Source: Anaerolineae bacterium (lineage in GTDB: Bacteria; Chloroflexota; Anaerolineae; Anaerolineales; E44-bin32). From it: a stretch of 64,000 nt of DNA. The notes below the pieces were generated by a model, which did not search any database, was not told the DNA's origin, and saw only the letters and a program-made list of their open reading frames with translations. Within the stretch, counting starts at the first letter, position 1, and every line of letters starts with the position of its first letter. The stretch lies in NCBI GenBank assembly GCA_011174825.1, contig DUEZ01000077.1:1-64000 (forward strand). Reading direction: 5' to 3'. A program made the translations under genes and the position numbers. Below, piece after piece: positions 37,224 through 47,373 of this stretch.

Positions 37224-38174
37224 TCACTCCATCGCTCCCAGAACCAATGCCAGAAGACCCATTCGCATCACCACGCCGTTATAGGCTTCAACCCAATATC
37301 GAGCATGACGCGTGTAATCAACCTCTTCTAATAACTCATCCATCCGAGGGAGTGAATGCAGGATGATCGAATCCGGTTTGGCGCCTCGCATTAGTTTCTT
37401 GGTGACTTGATAGTTAGCCGGCGTGAGCGCCACATCACCAGCCCGCTCGTCTCGACTCTTCGTATAGTCAGGCTGAACCACTGGTTCCATGTAGATCACA
37501 TCGGCATCCGCGATGGCCTGCTCGATATGCTCCACCTCACGATAACGTAGATTAAGCTCATCGATCTCCACCTTGAACTCGTCGGTTAAGGACATCTCTG
37601 GTGGAGCGATGTAGGTCGCCTCAATATCAAATTGCGCCATCGCGTAGCTCATCGAATGCATGGTGCGCATACGCATATCACCCACAAGCAGGAAATGTAA
37701 TCCATCCAAGCGACCCAATTCCTTGAAAATCGTATACATATCGGTCAACACCTGTGTGGGGTGTTCTCCCCAACCATCTCCAGCGTTGATAACGGGTACG
37801 CTTGCCCAGCGAGCAGCTTCCGCTGGCGCACCTTGCTGAAAATGCCGCATGACGATCACGTCGCCATAGTATTCCAACATGTGGACGGTGTCTTTAATGG
37901 ACTCTTGGTAGAAATCACCGGCTCGAGTCATTCTGACATCGGAAAAGCCCGTTACTCGACCGCCCAATCGAAGCATCGCAGCCTCATGCGCTAGGCGAGT
38001 ACGGGTGCTCGGTTGATAAAAAGCGGTTACTAAGATTTTGTTCGCCAGTAAATCTGAGTTCAGGCGATCACGCGCAATCGGTGCCAACTTATCACAGACT
38101 TCAAAAACTCGGAAATATTCTTCACGCTCAAACCCCTTCAAAGAAAGGATATCGCGTCCTGCAAAACTACGCAT
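37224..38174 (-). CDS. Aspartate carbamoyltransferase-like enzyme
   Basis: FYQPSTRTRLAHEAAMLRLGGRVTGF; NAGDGWGEHPTQVLTDMYTI; ILHSLPRMDELLEEVDYTRHARYWVEAYNGVVMRMGLLALVL. Confidence 0.85.
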   Translation of the reverse strand: MRSFAGRDILSLKGFEREEYFRVFEVCDKLAPIARDRLNSDLLANKILVTAFYQPSTRTRLAHEAAMLRLGGRVTGFSDVRMTRAGDFYQESIKDTVHMLEYYGDVIVMRHFQQGAPAEAARWASVPVINAGDGWGEHPTQVLTDMYTIFKELGRLDGLHFLLVGDMRMRTMHSMSYAMAQFDIEATYIAPPEMSLTDEFKVEIDELNLRYREVEHIEQAIADADVIYMEPVVQPDYTKSRDERAGDVALTPANYQVTKKLMRGAKPDSIILHSLPRMDELLEEVDYTRHARYWVEAYNGVVMRMGLLALVLGAME

Positions 38175-38511
38175 CGCTTAACCTCCTCGTCGTTCCAATT
38201 TGTTTATCGTTAGGAACAACTCCATAAAACTTGATCGTGTTAAAGAACACTTTGTTCGTTTTTTACATCCCCCACCTACGGTGCTGTGTAGAAGCATAAG
38301 AATTCAGTAAAACCGATGCGAGAGACTCCCTTCTATGATGTCTAGACCAGTTCGGAAGGCAGAAAAGTTCTAGGTTCCATGCCCTTAAAGATCGTTAAGA
38401 GATTAGCTCCGATATGCGGAGAAGATATATGAGCTTCAAGATTGATGTGATCTCGTTCGCTGGTTATATTTGCTTTTGTCTTCAAGATCCTCCAAGCAAC
38501 AGATTCAGATT

Positions 38512-40308
38512 TCAGGTCTCGCCTTCAATAATCGGGATGATCTCAAATCGATTGACATCGACCAGACCTTTGTCGGAAATCCGAAGATCAGGGATGACCA
38601 CCAAAGCTAAGAGACTTAGTTGCATATTAGCATTGTTTAACATGCAGCCACATTGGCGAAAGCCTTCTAAAATCTTTTCGGCTTTCTCAGCTACGATCTC
38701 TGCATGTTCATCGGACATCAATCCAGCAATGGGCAACTCAACCAGGGCGAGGATCTCACCCTCACGAATGACGATTTGCCCTCCCCCAACTCGGGCCAGT
38801 TCATTGGCAGCCAACGCCATATCTGACTCATCCGTTCCCACAACGATCATATGGTGGGAATCATGAGCAACGGTCGAACCAACGGCGCATGGAACATCAA
38901 ATCCAAATCCTTGGACCAGAGCGACTCTGACCTCCCCGGTACCACGATGACGCTCGACGAGAGCGACCTTGGCCAGATCGCGTCCCATGTCCACCGATAA
39001 TTGACCATCCTCAGCTTGAAGCTTGAGCTTTACATGTTTTGTGGGCGCTTGATTCTCAACCACTCCGATGACATTAACCTCCACCTCACCCTCGCGAGAT
39101 GATGGAAGTACAAAATCCTCACGAGATAACGTTCGGCCAACGTGTACGGATGATTTAATTTCTGGTGGATATTCGAATTCTGGCAGGTCAATCAATAACT
39201 CATCGTTCTCCACTGCCAGGTCTCCGCGAGCGAAAACCATGTCGATGACCAAGTTGGGCAGATCACTCACAAGAAGGATGTCGGCGAAACGTCCGGGGGC
39301 GATCTGTCCCACATCACGTGCAACGCCAAAATGCTCGGCTGTGTTGAGTGTAGCCATCTGAATAGCTGTTATCGGGCTCACACCCTGTTCAATGGTGTGG
39401 CGTACGACCCGATCCATGTGTCCTTCCTGGACTAAGGTGCCGGAATGAATGTCATCGGTCACGAGGATGAAATGTCTCGGATCCAGGCCCAACTCGGTCA
39501 CCGCTTTGATTTGGGCGGCGACGTCAAGCCAACCGGAACCATAACGCAGCATGGCCTTCATCCCTTGGCGGACGCGAGCGACGGCGTCCTCCAATCGTGT
39601 ACCCTCATGGTCGTCTTCCGGTCCTCCAGCCACATACCCATGGAACGGCAACCCAAGATCAGGAGAGGCATAATGCCCCCCAATCACTTTTTTCGCGGCT
39701 CGGGTTTTCGCCATTTCGTCATGCATTTTCACATCGCTGAGGAAGACACCCGGGAAGTTCATCATCTCACCTAGCCCGATGATGCCCGGCCAGTTCATCG
39801 CTTCAGCCACCTCCGCTGGCCCTATCTCAGCTCCAGGCGTCTCCAACCCAGGGGCAGAGGGCACACATGATGGCATTTGAACCCACACATGAATGGGTTG
39901 GATCGCAGCTTCATCAACCATCATCCGCACCCCCCTCAATCCAAATACATTCGCAATTTCATGGGGGTCGACAAACATCCCCGTCGTTCCATGAGGCAGG
40001 ACTGCGCGTACAAACTCGGTCACTGTCAACATCCCCGACTCGATATGCACATGACCATCCAGCAGACCCGGAACGATATGACGACCTTGAGCCTCAATGA
40101 TCTTTGTCTCTGGACCGATGGTATGGCTAGCGTCGGGACCGACGTAGGCGATACGCTCGCCCATAATGGCGATATCGGTGGCCTCGATGATTTCACCCGA
40201 CTGAACGCAAACCCAACGCCCACCTTTGATGACCAAAGTGGCGGGCTTTCGACCCATGGCTACATCCACCAAGCCACGACTAATCTCGCTCCAAGATTCT
40301 GAACCCAT
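38512..40308 (-). CDS. ade: Adenine deaminase
   Basis: IVPGLLDGHVHIESGMLTVTEFVRAVLPHGTTGMFVDPHEIANVFGLRGV; HFILVTDDIHSGTLVQEGHMDRVVRHTIEQGVSPITAIQMATLNTAEHFG. Confidence 0.94.
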   Translation of the reverse strand: MGSESWSEISRGLVDVAMGRKPATLVIKGGRWVCVQSGEIIEATDIAIMGERIAYVGPDASHTIGPETKIIEAQGRHIVPGLLDGHVHIESGMLTVTEFVRAVLPHGTTGMFVDPHEIANVFGLRGVRMMVDEAAIQPIHVWVQMPSCVPSAPGLETPGAEIGPAEVAEAMNWPGIIGLGEMMNFPGVFLSDVKMHDEMAKTRAAKKVIGGHYASPDLGLPFHGYVAGGPEDDHEGTRLEDAVARVRQGMKAMLRYGSGWLDVAAQIKAVTELGLDPRHFILVTDDIHSGTLVQEGHMDRVVRHTIEQGVSPITAIQMATLNTAEHFGVARDVGQIAPGRFADILLVSDLPNLVIDMVFARGDLAVENDELLIDLPEFEYPPEIKSSVHVGRTLSREDFVLPSSREGEVEVNVIGVVENQAPTKHVKLKLQAEDGQLSVDMGRDLAKVALVERHRGTGEVRVALVQGFGFDVPCAVGSTVAHDSHHMIVVGTDESDMALAANELARVGGGQIVIREGEILALVELPIAGLMSDEHAEIVAEKAEKILEGFRQCGCMLNNANMQLSLLALVVIPDLRISDKGLVDVNRFEIIPIIEGET

Positions 40309-40344
40309 TCAAGTCCTCCCATTAAGAGGAAAAAGCTGTCGCCA

Positions 40345-41724
40345 TTAACCGCCATTAACAAGACGATCAGCTGATTGATTGTGTGCCTCGATAAGAACTT
40401 CCAGATCGCTTGTTACCAATCGACCCTCAACCACCACTGGATTGCCATGAACGTAGTTGAAATCAACCGGTACGGATGCGCAGAAAACAAGGGAAGCGAC
40501 CGGGTCGTGTAATCCACCCGCGAACTCCACCCGGTTGAGGTCGATTGCGATGAAATCAGCGCATTTACCAGGCTCAAGCGAGCCAATGTCCTTCCTGCCG
40601 AGGACCGCTGCCCCTCCGCGTGTTGCCATCTCGAGCGCTTGACGAGCCGTTAGCAGCTTACCCTGGCCGTTAATTTCTGGGGCCGTAACAGCTCCAACTC
40701 TCGAGATCAACATCGCTTGACGCGCCTCAGCCAGTAGATGGGAGCCATCATTGCTGGCCGATCCATCCACTCCTATCCCGACCTTCACGCCCGCAGCAAG
40801 ATAGCGTCGAATCGGAGCGATCCCCGATGCCAGTCGCATATTGGATGAGGGACAGTGGGCAACACCAATGCCACTGGTTGCCATTCTGCCCACTTCCTTT
40901 GGGTTGATATGCACTGCGTGGGCGAACCATACGTCCTCGCCTGCCCAATCAAGTTCCTCGGCGTATGCTAAGGGGCGATGCCCAAATTGCTCAAGGCAAA
41001 ATTTCTCTTCATCGAGCGTTTCTGCTAAGTGAGTATGCAAAGGAACGTCATAGGATCTTGCCAGAGCTGCTGCCTGACGCATCAGGTCCGGGGTAACCGA
41101 GAAAGGTGAGCAAGGAGCGACGACGATCCGGGTCATGGCTCCCGGCTGAGGATCATGATACGTTTCGATCACCCTTCGAGTGTCTTCTAAAATGTCCTCC
41201 TCTTTTTCTACCACACTATCGGGAGGTAACCCACCTTGACTCTCTCCAAGGCTCATCGAACCACGCGAGGCATGCAGGCGTAACCCCAATTCCCTCGCAG
41301 CTTCGATTTCATCATCAAGACGACATCCGTTTGGAAAGATGTAGAGATGGTCGGAAGCTGTCGTACAGCCGGAAAGCGCTAATTCTGCCAGGGCAAGTTT
41401 GGTGGAGATTTGGACGTCCTCTGGCAACAAGCCGGCCCAAATAGGATAATGTGTTTTTAGCCAGTGGAAAAGATTGGCATCTTGTGCCGCTGGAAGGGCT
41501 CGTGTGAGCGTTTGATAGAAATGGTGGTGGGTGTTTACCAATCCAGGGAGTACCAGATGGCCAGTCAAATCGATGACATTGTCGGCTTCATTTGGGAGCG
41601 TAGCGGTAAGTCCAACTTGTTCAATCCAGCCATCTCGAGCGAGGAGAGCACCGTCATGGATCTCCCTTCGTTCTCCATCCATCGTGACCAGCACGGTGGC
41701 GTGTCTTATGAGGAGCGTGGCCAT
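40345..41724 (-). CDS. 8-oxoguanine deaminase-like amidohydrolase
   Basis: LVLPGLVNTHHHFYQTLTRALPAAQDANLFHWLKTHYPIWAGLLPEDVQISTKLALAELALSGCTTASDHLYIFPNG; GIGVDGSASNDGSHLLAEARQAML. Confidence 0.87.
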   Translation of the reverse strand: MATLLIRHATVLVTMDGERREIHDGALLARDGWIEQVGLTATLPNEADNVIDLTGHLVLPGLVNTHHHFYQTLTRALPAAQDANLFHWLKTHYPIWAGLLPEDVQISTKLALAELALSGCTTASDHLYIFPNGCRLDDEIEAARELGLRLHASRGSMSLGESQGGLPPDSVVEKEEDILEDTRRVIETYHDPQPGAMTRIVVAPCSPFSVTPDLMRQAAALARSYDVPLHTHLAETLDEEKFCLEQFGHRPLAYAEELDWAGEDVWFAHAVHINPKEVGRMATSGIGVAHCPSSNMRLASGIAPIRRYLAAGVKVGIGVDGSASNDGSHLLAEARQAMLISRVGAVTAPEINGQGKLLTARQALEMATRGGAAVLGRKDIGSLEPGKCADFIAIDLNRVEFAGGLHDPVASLVFCASVPVDFNYVHGNPVVVEGRLVTSDLEVLIEAHNQSADRLVNGG

Positions 41725-41785
41725 CGATCCTCCCTTCGCTCGGTGCGTGAAGTCTAACATCGCTAGGAATGAGCGTCAATTGATG

Positions 41786-41873
41786 GAAGCTTCAAGCTTC
41801 AAGTCGCAGGCTTCAAGCTGCAAGTCGTAAGTCAGAAGTCGTAAAATGTAGCCGCAGGCTTTCGCCTGCGCAT
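41786..41873. repeat. Heptanucleotide (CAAGCTT)-type tract plus gcaggctttcgcctgc hairpin
   Basis: aagcttcaagcttcaagtcgcaggcttcaagctgcaagtcgtaa...atgtagccgcaggctttcgcctgcg. Confidence 0.75.
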
Positions 41874-41969
41874 CTATGCATACCCTGAAGGATTCAGCTA
41901 GAGTAGGCTTTAGTGTCATCACTACAGCCGTAAATTTCTAACTTCAAGCAAGCAATCGTAGATTGATGA

Positions 41970-42025
41970 GGTGGGTTAAACCTATAGTTTAACCCACCGC
42001 ACCGCTCGACGAATGAGCGGTGCGG
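41970..42025 (-). terminator. Two adjacent hairpins downstream of folD
   Basis: ggtgggttaaa-cctatag-tttaacccacc followed by ccgcaccgctc-gacgaat-gagcggtgcgg. Confidence 0.5.
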
Positions 42026-42048
42026 CAATTGGACACGCTTACGACATC

Positions 42049-42927
42049 TCAAGTCATCGAGCGACGCGCAGAACGCAGGGTGTTTTGCATCAAACCAGCA
42101 ATGGTCATCGGTCCAACCCCGCCCGGCACAGGTGTGATCGCCTCAGCGATCTCCACCGCCTCATCAAAGGCCACATCACCCACCAAACGGTATCCTCGTT
42201 TTGCCTCTGGATCGTCCACTCGATTGATCCCAACATCAATCACATACGCTCCCGGTTTGATCCAATCACCGCGGATCATTTGCGGACGTCCGATGGCAGC
42301 AATGAGGACATCAGCCTCACGGCATACGGATGCTAAGTCGCGGGTGCGTGAATGGCAAATCGTCACCGTAGCATTTTCTTTCACGAGTAAGAGTGCCGCT
42401 GGCATACCAACAATGTTTGAACGACCAGCTACAACCGCGCTTGCGCCATCTAATTCTGCCCCGGCCTTCTTGAGCAGCGTGATACACCCCGCGGGGGTAC
42501 AGGGGACAAACAAGGGATCGCGTCCTTTCTGCGCCAGTCGACCGATGTTCACGGGATGGAACCCGTCCACATCTTTCTCAATCTCGATCGCTCTTAGAAT
42601 CGCTTCCTCATCCAGACCGGCGGGCAACGGCAATTGGACCAGAATACCGTGGACCTTCCGGTCCGCGTTGAGCTCTTTAACCAATGCCTCGACCTCCTCC
42701 TGGGATGCATCAGCAGAAAGCTCGTGCCCAAAGGATTCGATACCCAACTCATTACAAGCCTTACGTTTCATCCGGACATAAGTTTGAGAGGCAGGGTTTT
42801 CACCTACCAGAACCGTTGCCAAGCCAGGTCGCGGTCCTCCTGCGGCGATCAGCTTCTCAACGCCTTCGCCAACTTCTTGCCGAATTTCTGCTGCGACTGC
42901 CTTTCCGTCAATCAATCTTGCTGTCAT
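42049..42927 (-). CDS. folD: Methylenetetrahydrofolate dehydrogenase/cyclohydrolase
   Basis: [75 protein letters not shown]. Confidence 0.96.
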   Translation of the reverse strand: MTARLIDGKAVAAEIRQEVGEGVEKLIAAGGPRPGLATVLVGENPASQTYVRMKRKACNELGIESFGHELSADASQEEVEALVKELNADRKVHGILVQLPLPAGLDEEAILRAIEIEKDVDGFHPVNIGRLAQKGRDPLFVPCTPAGCITLLKKAGAELDGASAVVAGRSNIVGMPAALLLVKENATVTICHSRTRDLASVCREADVLIAAIGRPQMIRGDWIKPGAYVIDVGINRVDDPEAKRGYRLVGDVAFDEAVEIAEAITPVPGGVGPMTIAGLMQNTLRSARRSMT

Positions 42928-43143
42928 GATACGCTCCCGTTCATTCTCCGTAGATCAGCGGTTTGATCACACGCACTTGATTGAATTCCCTTTGTAGCAA
43001 TAGAAGGTCCCCAGACACATCGATTATGCAACAAGCAACAAAATGCATCAAGTACAGAGTTCCACACCCTACCTGACACTCTTCCTCATTGCTTGTAAGA
43101 TGTAACAATTGAAAAGAGAACAACGCTAAGAACCCACCGTCGG

Positions 43144-45231
43144 TTAAGGTAGAGGGCGCCAAGCGGGATCATAGTCTCGTGCGGGATTGAAAGTTATTTC
43201 TGTAAATTCTGTGCAGTCGTTGGTGACAATGCCGATATTGTGGTTTTTGCCATCCGGCCAAGTCTCAAAGATGATCCACCATCCATCTGGGGACCAACCA
43301 GGTTCCGCCATCGGATAACCGGAAACCCTACCACTCTGGCAGAGGCGAGACTCATATCGTTCTTGTTTGAATCGTCCTGTAATCAAGTATGGATAAGAGC
43401 CTTCTCTGCGTTGAAATACGATCAACTCGCCATCCCCGGACCAATCCGCAGAGGTGTCTTCTACCCCTTCGCCGTAGGCAAATTGTGCCTCATCGCCACC
43501 AGTTGCAGGCATGATCCAAATCTTATAAATCCCGCCGCGGCTGGAGGTGAAAGCCAACCTTGTCCCATCCGGAGACCACGTTGGTTGGCGGTTAAACGCT
43601 TTGTTCTCATTCAAGTTAAGTAAACCCGAACCATCTGCGACGTTCACGACGTAGATTTGTGGTATGCCATCTCGTCGCGAGGTAAAGGCGATGCGCTCTC
43701 CGTCAGGAGCCCATGCTGGATCGTAATCCCCACCCGCTCCTGGCCCTGTTGGTACAGGCTCCGGATCAGAAGGGTCGTCAGCCTCATCGAATGATATGAG
43801 CCACAAACCGGACCCCGGATACTCTTCCACGTTGTCCTGACAGGGGGAGGTATACACCAATTGCATTCCATTGGGTGACCACGCTGGTTGACAAGCGCCG
43901 TCGTTGGTGAACGTTAACTGTATCTCCCCCGTTCCGTCCACATTGATGAGATAAATTTGTGGGACACCACTTTTCTCGGACACGTACGCGATTTGACCTA
44001 CCCCACCACCTTGAGGGGTATCAAATGGAACAAGCGGTGAAGTTTCGGTCCCGTTCGCAGGTGGAGCTAGAGTCGGCGCCTCGTTGGCCTCTGGGCTTGG
44101 TGACTCAGGAAAAAGGGAAAGTTCACTTGAAGGGGCAGGAGACACTTCCGGCGTTAGGGTCTCTACTACACCCCCCGGGGAGGAATCGGTGGCCTTGGGG
44201 GAAAATAAATCAGCCAATCGAGGGATCAGATCTGGTACCGCAAATCTCGCTCCGACACCGATCAAAACGATCGTGAGGGCGATGACAATGAATAATGGTA
44301 AACGACGCCATCGACTGCTCTTCTTCAATCTCCGATCAACCAGTTCCCTCTCTAATCCTTGAACCGGCGTTACCTTGGTGCGCTCGAGGTAAGGATAACT
44401 TCTCACGACGGTGGGTTGTGCAGCCCCAGCAACCGATCTCAACGCGTTTGCCATCTCTCTCACAGATTGATAGCGATCTTCTGGGTGGACAGCGAGTGCC
44501 TTCTCGATCACTCTTGCCACACCCGAAGACACTTCGGGAACGCGTTTACGAATCGGGGTGAGTTTCTCACGCCCCATCGCGCGTTGGATCGAGTCCTCCG
44601 GAATAGCAGCGGTCAAGGCCGCGTACATCGTCGCCCCTAATGAATAAACATCCGTCCGACGTTCCGTACGACCGGTTCCGTATTGTTCAGGTGGAGAAAA
44701 GCCAGGGGTCATCGCCTTCGCCCCTGTACTTGTCGTTCCGCCATCTTCGACCACCTTCGCCAATCCGAAGTCGACGAGCATCGCTCGACCACCGGACATG
44801 ACTTTTATGTTTCCTGGTTTGATGTCTCTATGGAGGATAGGAGGTTTGCGGCTGTGTAAATACGCTAGCGCATCAGAGATGGCAAGGAACCATGGCAGCG
44901 CCTCGTCCTCTGGAATGGGGCCACCTTTTTCAAGCCTTTCGCGCAGGTCCATCCCTTCGACGAAATCCATCACCAAGTACTGACCTTCGCCCTCGATGAC
45001 GAAATGGTCCGTCACGCGCGGCAAATTGGGATGTCGTAAACTCGCGAGTATCGTGGCTTCACGACGGAATTGCCGTGCATACTCCTCAGTGGTGAAGAGA
45101 TTCTCTTTAACCGCTACCTTCATGCCAAGGTTAACATCGAACGCTTCATAGACAGCGCCCATACCACCCTGTCCAAGGACGCTCTCAATACGGTAGCGGT
45201 TCTTGAGATAAGAGCCAGATTGGAGGGGCAT
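43144..45231 (-). CDS. Ser/Thr protein kinase with TM helix and extracytoplasmic TolB/PD40 beta-propeller
   Basis: Kinase motifs GQGGMGAVYEAFDVN, ILHRDIKPGNIKV, LVDFGLAK; then TM (LFIVIALTIVLIGVGARFAV) and repeated QPAWSPNGMQLVYTS / PTWSPDGTRLAFTSS units. Confidence 0.93.
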   Translation of the reverse strand: MPLQSGSYLKNRYRIESVLGQGGMGAVYEAFDVNLGMKVAVKENLFTTEEYARQFRREATILASLRHPNLPRVTDHFVIEGEGQYLVMDFVEGMDLRERLEKGGPIPEDEALPWFLAISDALAYLHSRKPPILHRDIKPGNIKVMSGGRAMLVDFGLAKVVEDGGTTSTGAKAMTPGFSPPEQYGTGRTERRTDVYSLGATMYAALTAAIPEDSIQRAMGREKLTPIRKRVPEVSSGVARVIEKALAVHPEDRYQSVREMANALRSVAGAAQPTVVRSYPYLERTKVTPVQGLERELVDRRLKKSSRWRRLPLFIVIALTIVLIGVGARFAVPDLIPRLADLFSPKATDSSPGGVVETLTPEVSPAPSSELSLFPESPSPEANEAPTLAPPANGTETSPLVPFDTPQGGGVGQIAYVSEKSGVPQIYLINVDGTGEIQLTFTNDGACQPAWSPNGMQLVYTSPCQDNVEEYPGSGLWLISFDEADDPSDPEPVPTGPGAGGDYDPAWAPDGERIAFTSRRDGIPQIYVVNVADGSGLLNLNENKAFNRQPTWSPDGTRLAFTSSRGGIYKIWIMPATGGDEAQFAYGEGVEDTSADWSGDGELIVFQRREGSYPYLITGRFKQERYESRLCQSGRVSGYPMAEPGWSPDGWWIIFETWPDGKNHNIGIVTNDCTEFTEITFNPARDYDPAWRPLP

Positions 45232-45451
45232 TTAGAACTCAGTCGAAGGAAATAAGAATAGCGCCATACCGGATCAATTTTAGCAAATGGCATACGATTT
45301 GACTACCGTATAGTAGTCCTGGTCTTTGATGCATAATGATCCCACGTATATTCAAATTACTTCTATATGAAACCTCTTCTCGCAGTTGACGGTTTTTTCG
45401 TGGAGTCAGCCATGCTATAGTATGCTGATCAGATCCTGAGTATGAGGGATC

Positions 45452-46471
45452 GTGAAGGCCAGGAGGCGATCGATGAGATCACTGTGGTCCATCGTCAGGA
45501 CCACCCGCAAAACTTCATGGCTGAAACGGATGATAAGCAATCGATATCTAAGGGTTTTTCCTTCAAGATTGATCCCATTGCCCCTGATAACGATCGCTCT
45601 CACATCGTGCTCCATCCCTCTTATTTTAAGCCCAGAGGCAAAACGATCGGCTGGGATTTCACAACCCATCGTCACGGGTCAACCCACCTCGCCAGCTCCT
45701 CCGAGTGAAACACCCACGGTTATCCCGACACCAAATCCAGGTCCCATTTCAACAGAGACCCAGACCCCTTTCAGTTTGGGTCCGATGATCATCGGCTATT
45801 CTGTTGAGGGGCGTCCTTTGGAGGTATATCAATTCGGTTCAGGGCCGATCAAGCGGATGATCATCGCTGGAATACACGGCGGTTATGAATGGAATACCAT
45901 CGCTTTGGCAGACCAGCTGATCACCATCCTTCCCGGACGAACGGACCTCGTCCCACAAGATGTGACACTTTATATCCTCCGCTCCCTGAATCCAGATGGG
46001 GATCATCGTGCGCGTGGGATCTATGGACGCACGAACGAGAATGAGGTCGACCTGAACAGAAATTGGCCTGCGTATTGGCAAGCAGAATGGCCTTTGCCGG
46101 GCTGTTGGAATCTTCTGCCCACCACTGCAGGTCCCTCACCCGCTTCGGAACCTGAAACCCAGGCTTTGATGCAATTCCTGCTCAGTCAGCATGTGGACGC
46201 TCTGATCAACTACCACAGCGCCGCTTTGGGTATCTTTCCTGGAGGTCAGCCGCCTGATCCTGCTTCTCTCAGTCTCGCTGAAACCATCGCTGGAGTGAGT
46301 GACTACCCCTACCCACCCGTTGACACCGGTTGTCAGTACACAGGCCAACTGATCGACTGGGCCTCCTTGAACGGCATCGCAGCGATCGATATCGAGCTCA
46401 GTACCCACTCCTCCACAGATCTCAGGCAGAACTTGAGAATTCTCACCGCGTTTCTCATTTGGCGTCGCTAG
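45452..46471 (+). CDS. M14-family zinc carboxypeptidase-like lipoprotein
   Basis: IAGIHGGYEWNT (HxxE), SLNPDGDHRARGIYGRTNENEVDLNRNWPA, NYHSAALGIFPGG; N-terminal ITIALTSC lipobox. Exact start uncertain. Confidence 0.8.
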   Translation: MKARRRSMRSLWSIVRTTRKTSWLKRMISNRYLRVFPSRLIPLPLITIALTSCSIPLILSPEAKRSAGISQPIVTGQPTSPAPPSETPTVIPTPNPGPISTETQTPFSLGPMIIGYSVEGRPLEVYQFGSGPIKRMIIAGIHGGYEWNTIALADQLITILPGRTDLVPQDVTLYILRSLNPDGDHRARGIYGRTNENEVDLNRNWPAYWQAEWPLPGCWNLLPTTAGPSPASEPETQALMQFLLSQHVDALINYHSAALGIFPGGQPPDPASLSLAETIAGVSDYPYPPVDTGCQYTGQLIDWASLNGIAAIDIELSTHSSTDLRQNLRILTAFLIWRR

Positions 46472-46740
46472 AACTGCTGCTATCGCGCACGTTGCTTGTC
46501 ACGATTCTCGTGAAAACCTATTCAGATAAATAACACCCAGTGAAATCCTTCAAATCTTTTACGAAAGATTCTGTATCTTCCAACCAAAAACCTTGACAAA
46601 TCGATGAAGATCATGGAAAATAAAACCTTGTTATATTGAATTCAATAATATTGACTGTAACAACTGAAGCAAACAGATAGATACTGCAGAACTGTCGTTG
46701 TAAGATGTGAGAGAAGACCCAATCCAAATCTTTACTCCTA

Positions 46741-47373
46741 ATGATTGCAGTTCCTGTCAGCAGACACAACTTAGATTCCGAAAAGGAAGCGAACATGTGC
46801 TCCCATCGAAAAAAACCAATGGATGAGACTCCCTTTTGGCATGATTGGCACCAACGCCGCCGTGGCCGTCGTCATCCTCCCCACAAGCTGAGGGAGATGT
46901 GGCGGAATCATTTCCGTGAGTTCTTCGGTACAGAGCCGGAGGAACACTGGTTCTTCAGGGGACGAAGATTCAAAGGATGGGCATCTTCAGATCCCGGAAC
47001 CTTTAACCCTTTCGTCGGTCTGATGTTGGCCAAAGGTGGCGGCTTGCTCCCCCTCTTAGTGCTCCACTTATTAGAAGAACAACCCCGATATGGAAACGAG
47101 ATCATGAAGGCGCTTCAAGAGCGTACAAATGGCCGTTGGGTCAGCAATCCAGGTGTGATTTACCCCATGCTCAATATTATGGAGGAGCACGATCTTGTCG
47201 AGGGGGAATGGGAAGATGAAGACCGTCGCACACGTCGTTTCTACCGCATCACTCAACAAGGGATTGAGGAATTGGCGCGATTGAAAGACGTCATGAGACC
47301 AAGACTGAAAGAAGCGTCGGAAATCCTGCAAAGCCTGCTAGATGAATTGTACGCTGAATATGACACCATATGA
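46741..47373 (+). CDS. PadR-family transcriptional regulator with His/Arg/Trp-rich N-terminal extension
   Basis: LLPLLVLHLLEEQPRYGNEIMKALQERTNGRWVSNPGVIYPMLNIMEEHDLVEGEWEDEDRRTRRFYRITQQGIEEL. Confidence 0.88.
   Translation: MIAVPVSRHNLDSEKEANMCSHRKKPMDETPFWHDWHQRRRGRRHPPHKLREMWRNHFREFFGTEPEEHWFFRGRRFKGWASSDPGTFNPFVGLMLAKGGGLLPLLVLHLLEEQPRYGNEIMKALQERTNGRWVSNPGVIYPMLNIMEEHDLVEGEWEDEDRRTRRFYRITQQGIEELARLKDVMRPRLKEASEILQSLLDELYAEYDTI

Noticed and set aside
42020-42781. 253-aa plus-strand ORF
   Set aside because: Antisense to folD; no recognisable motif.
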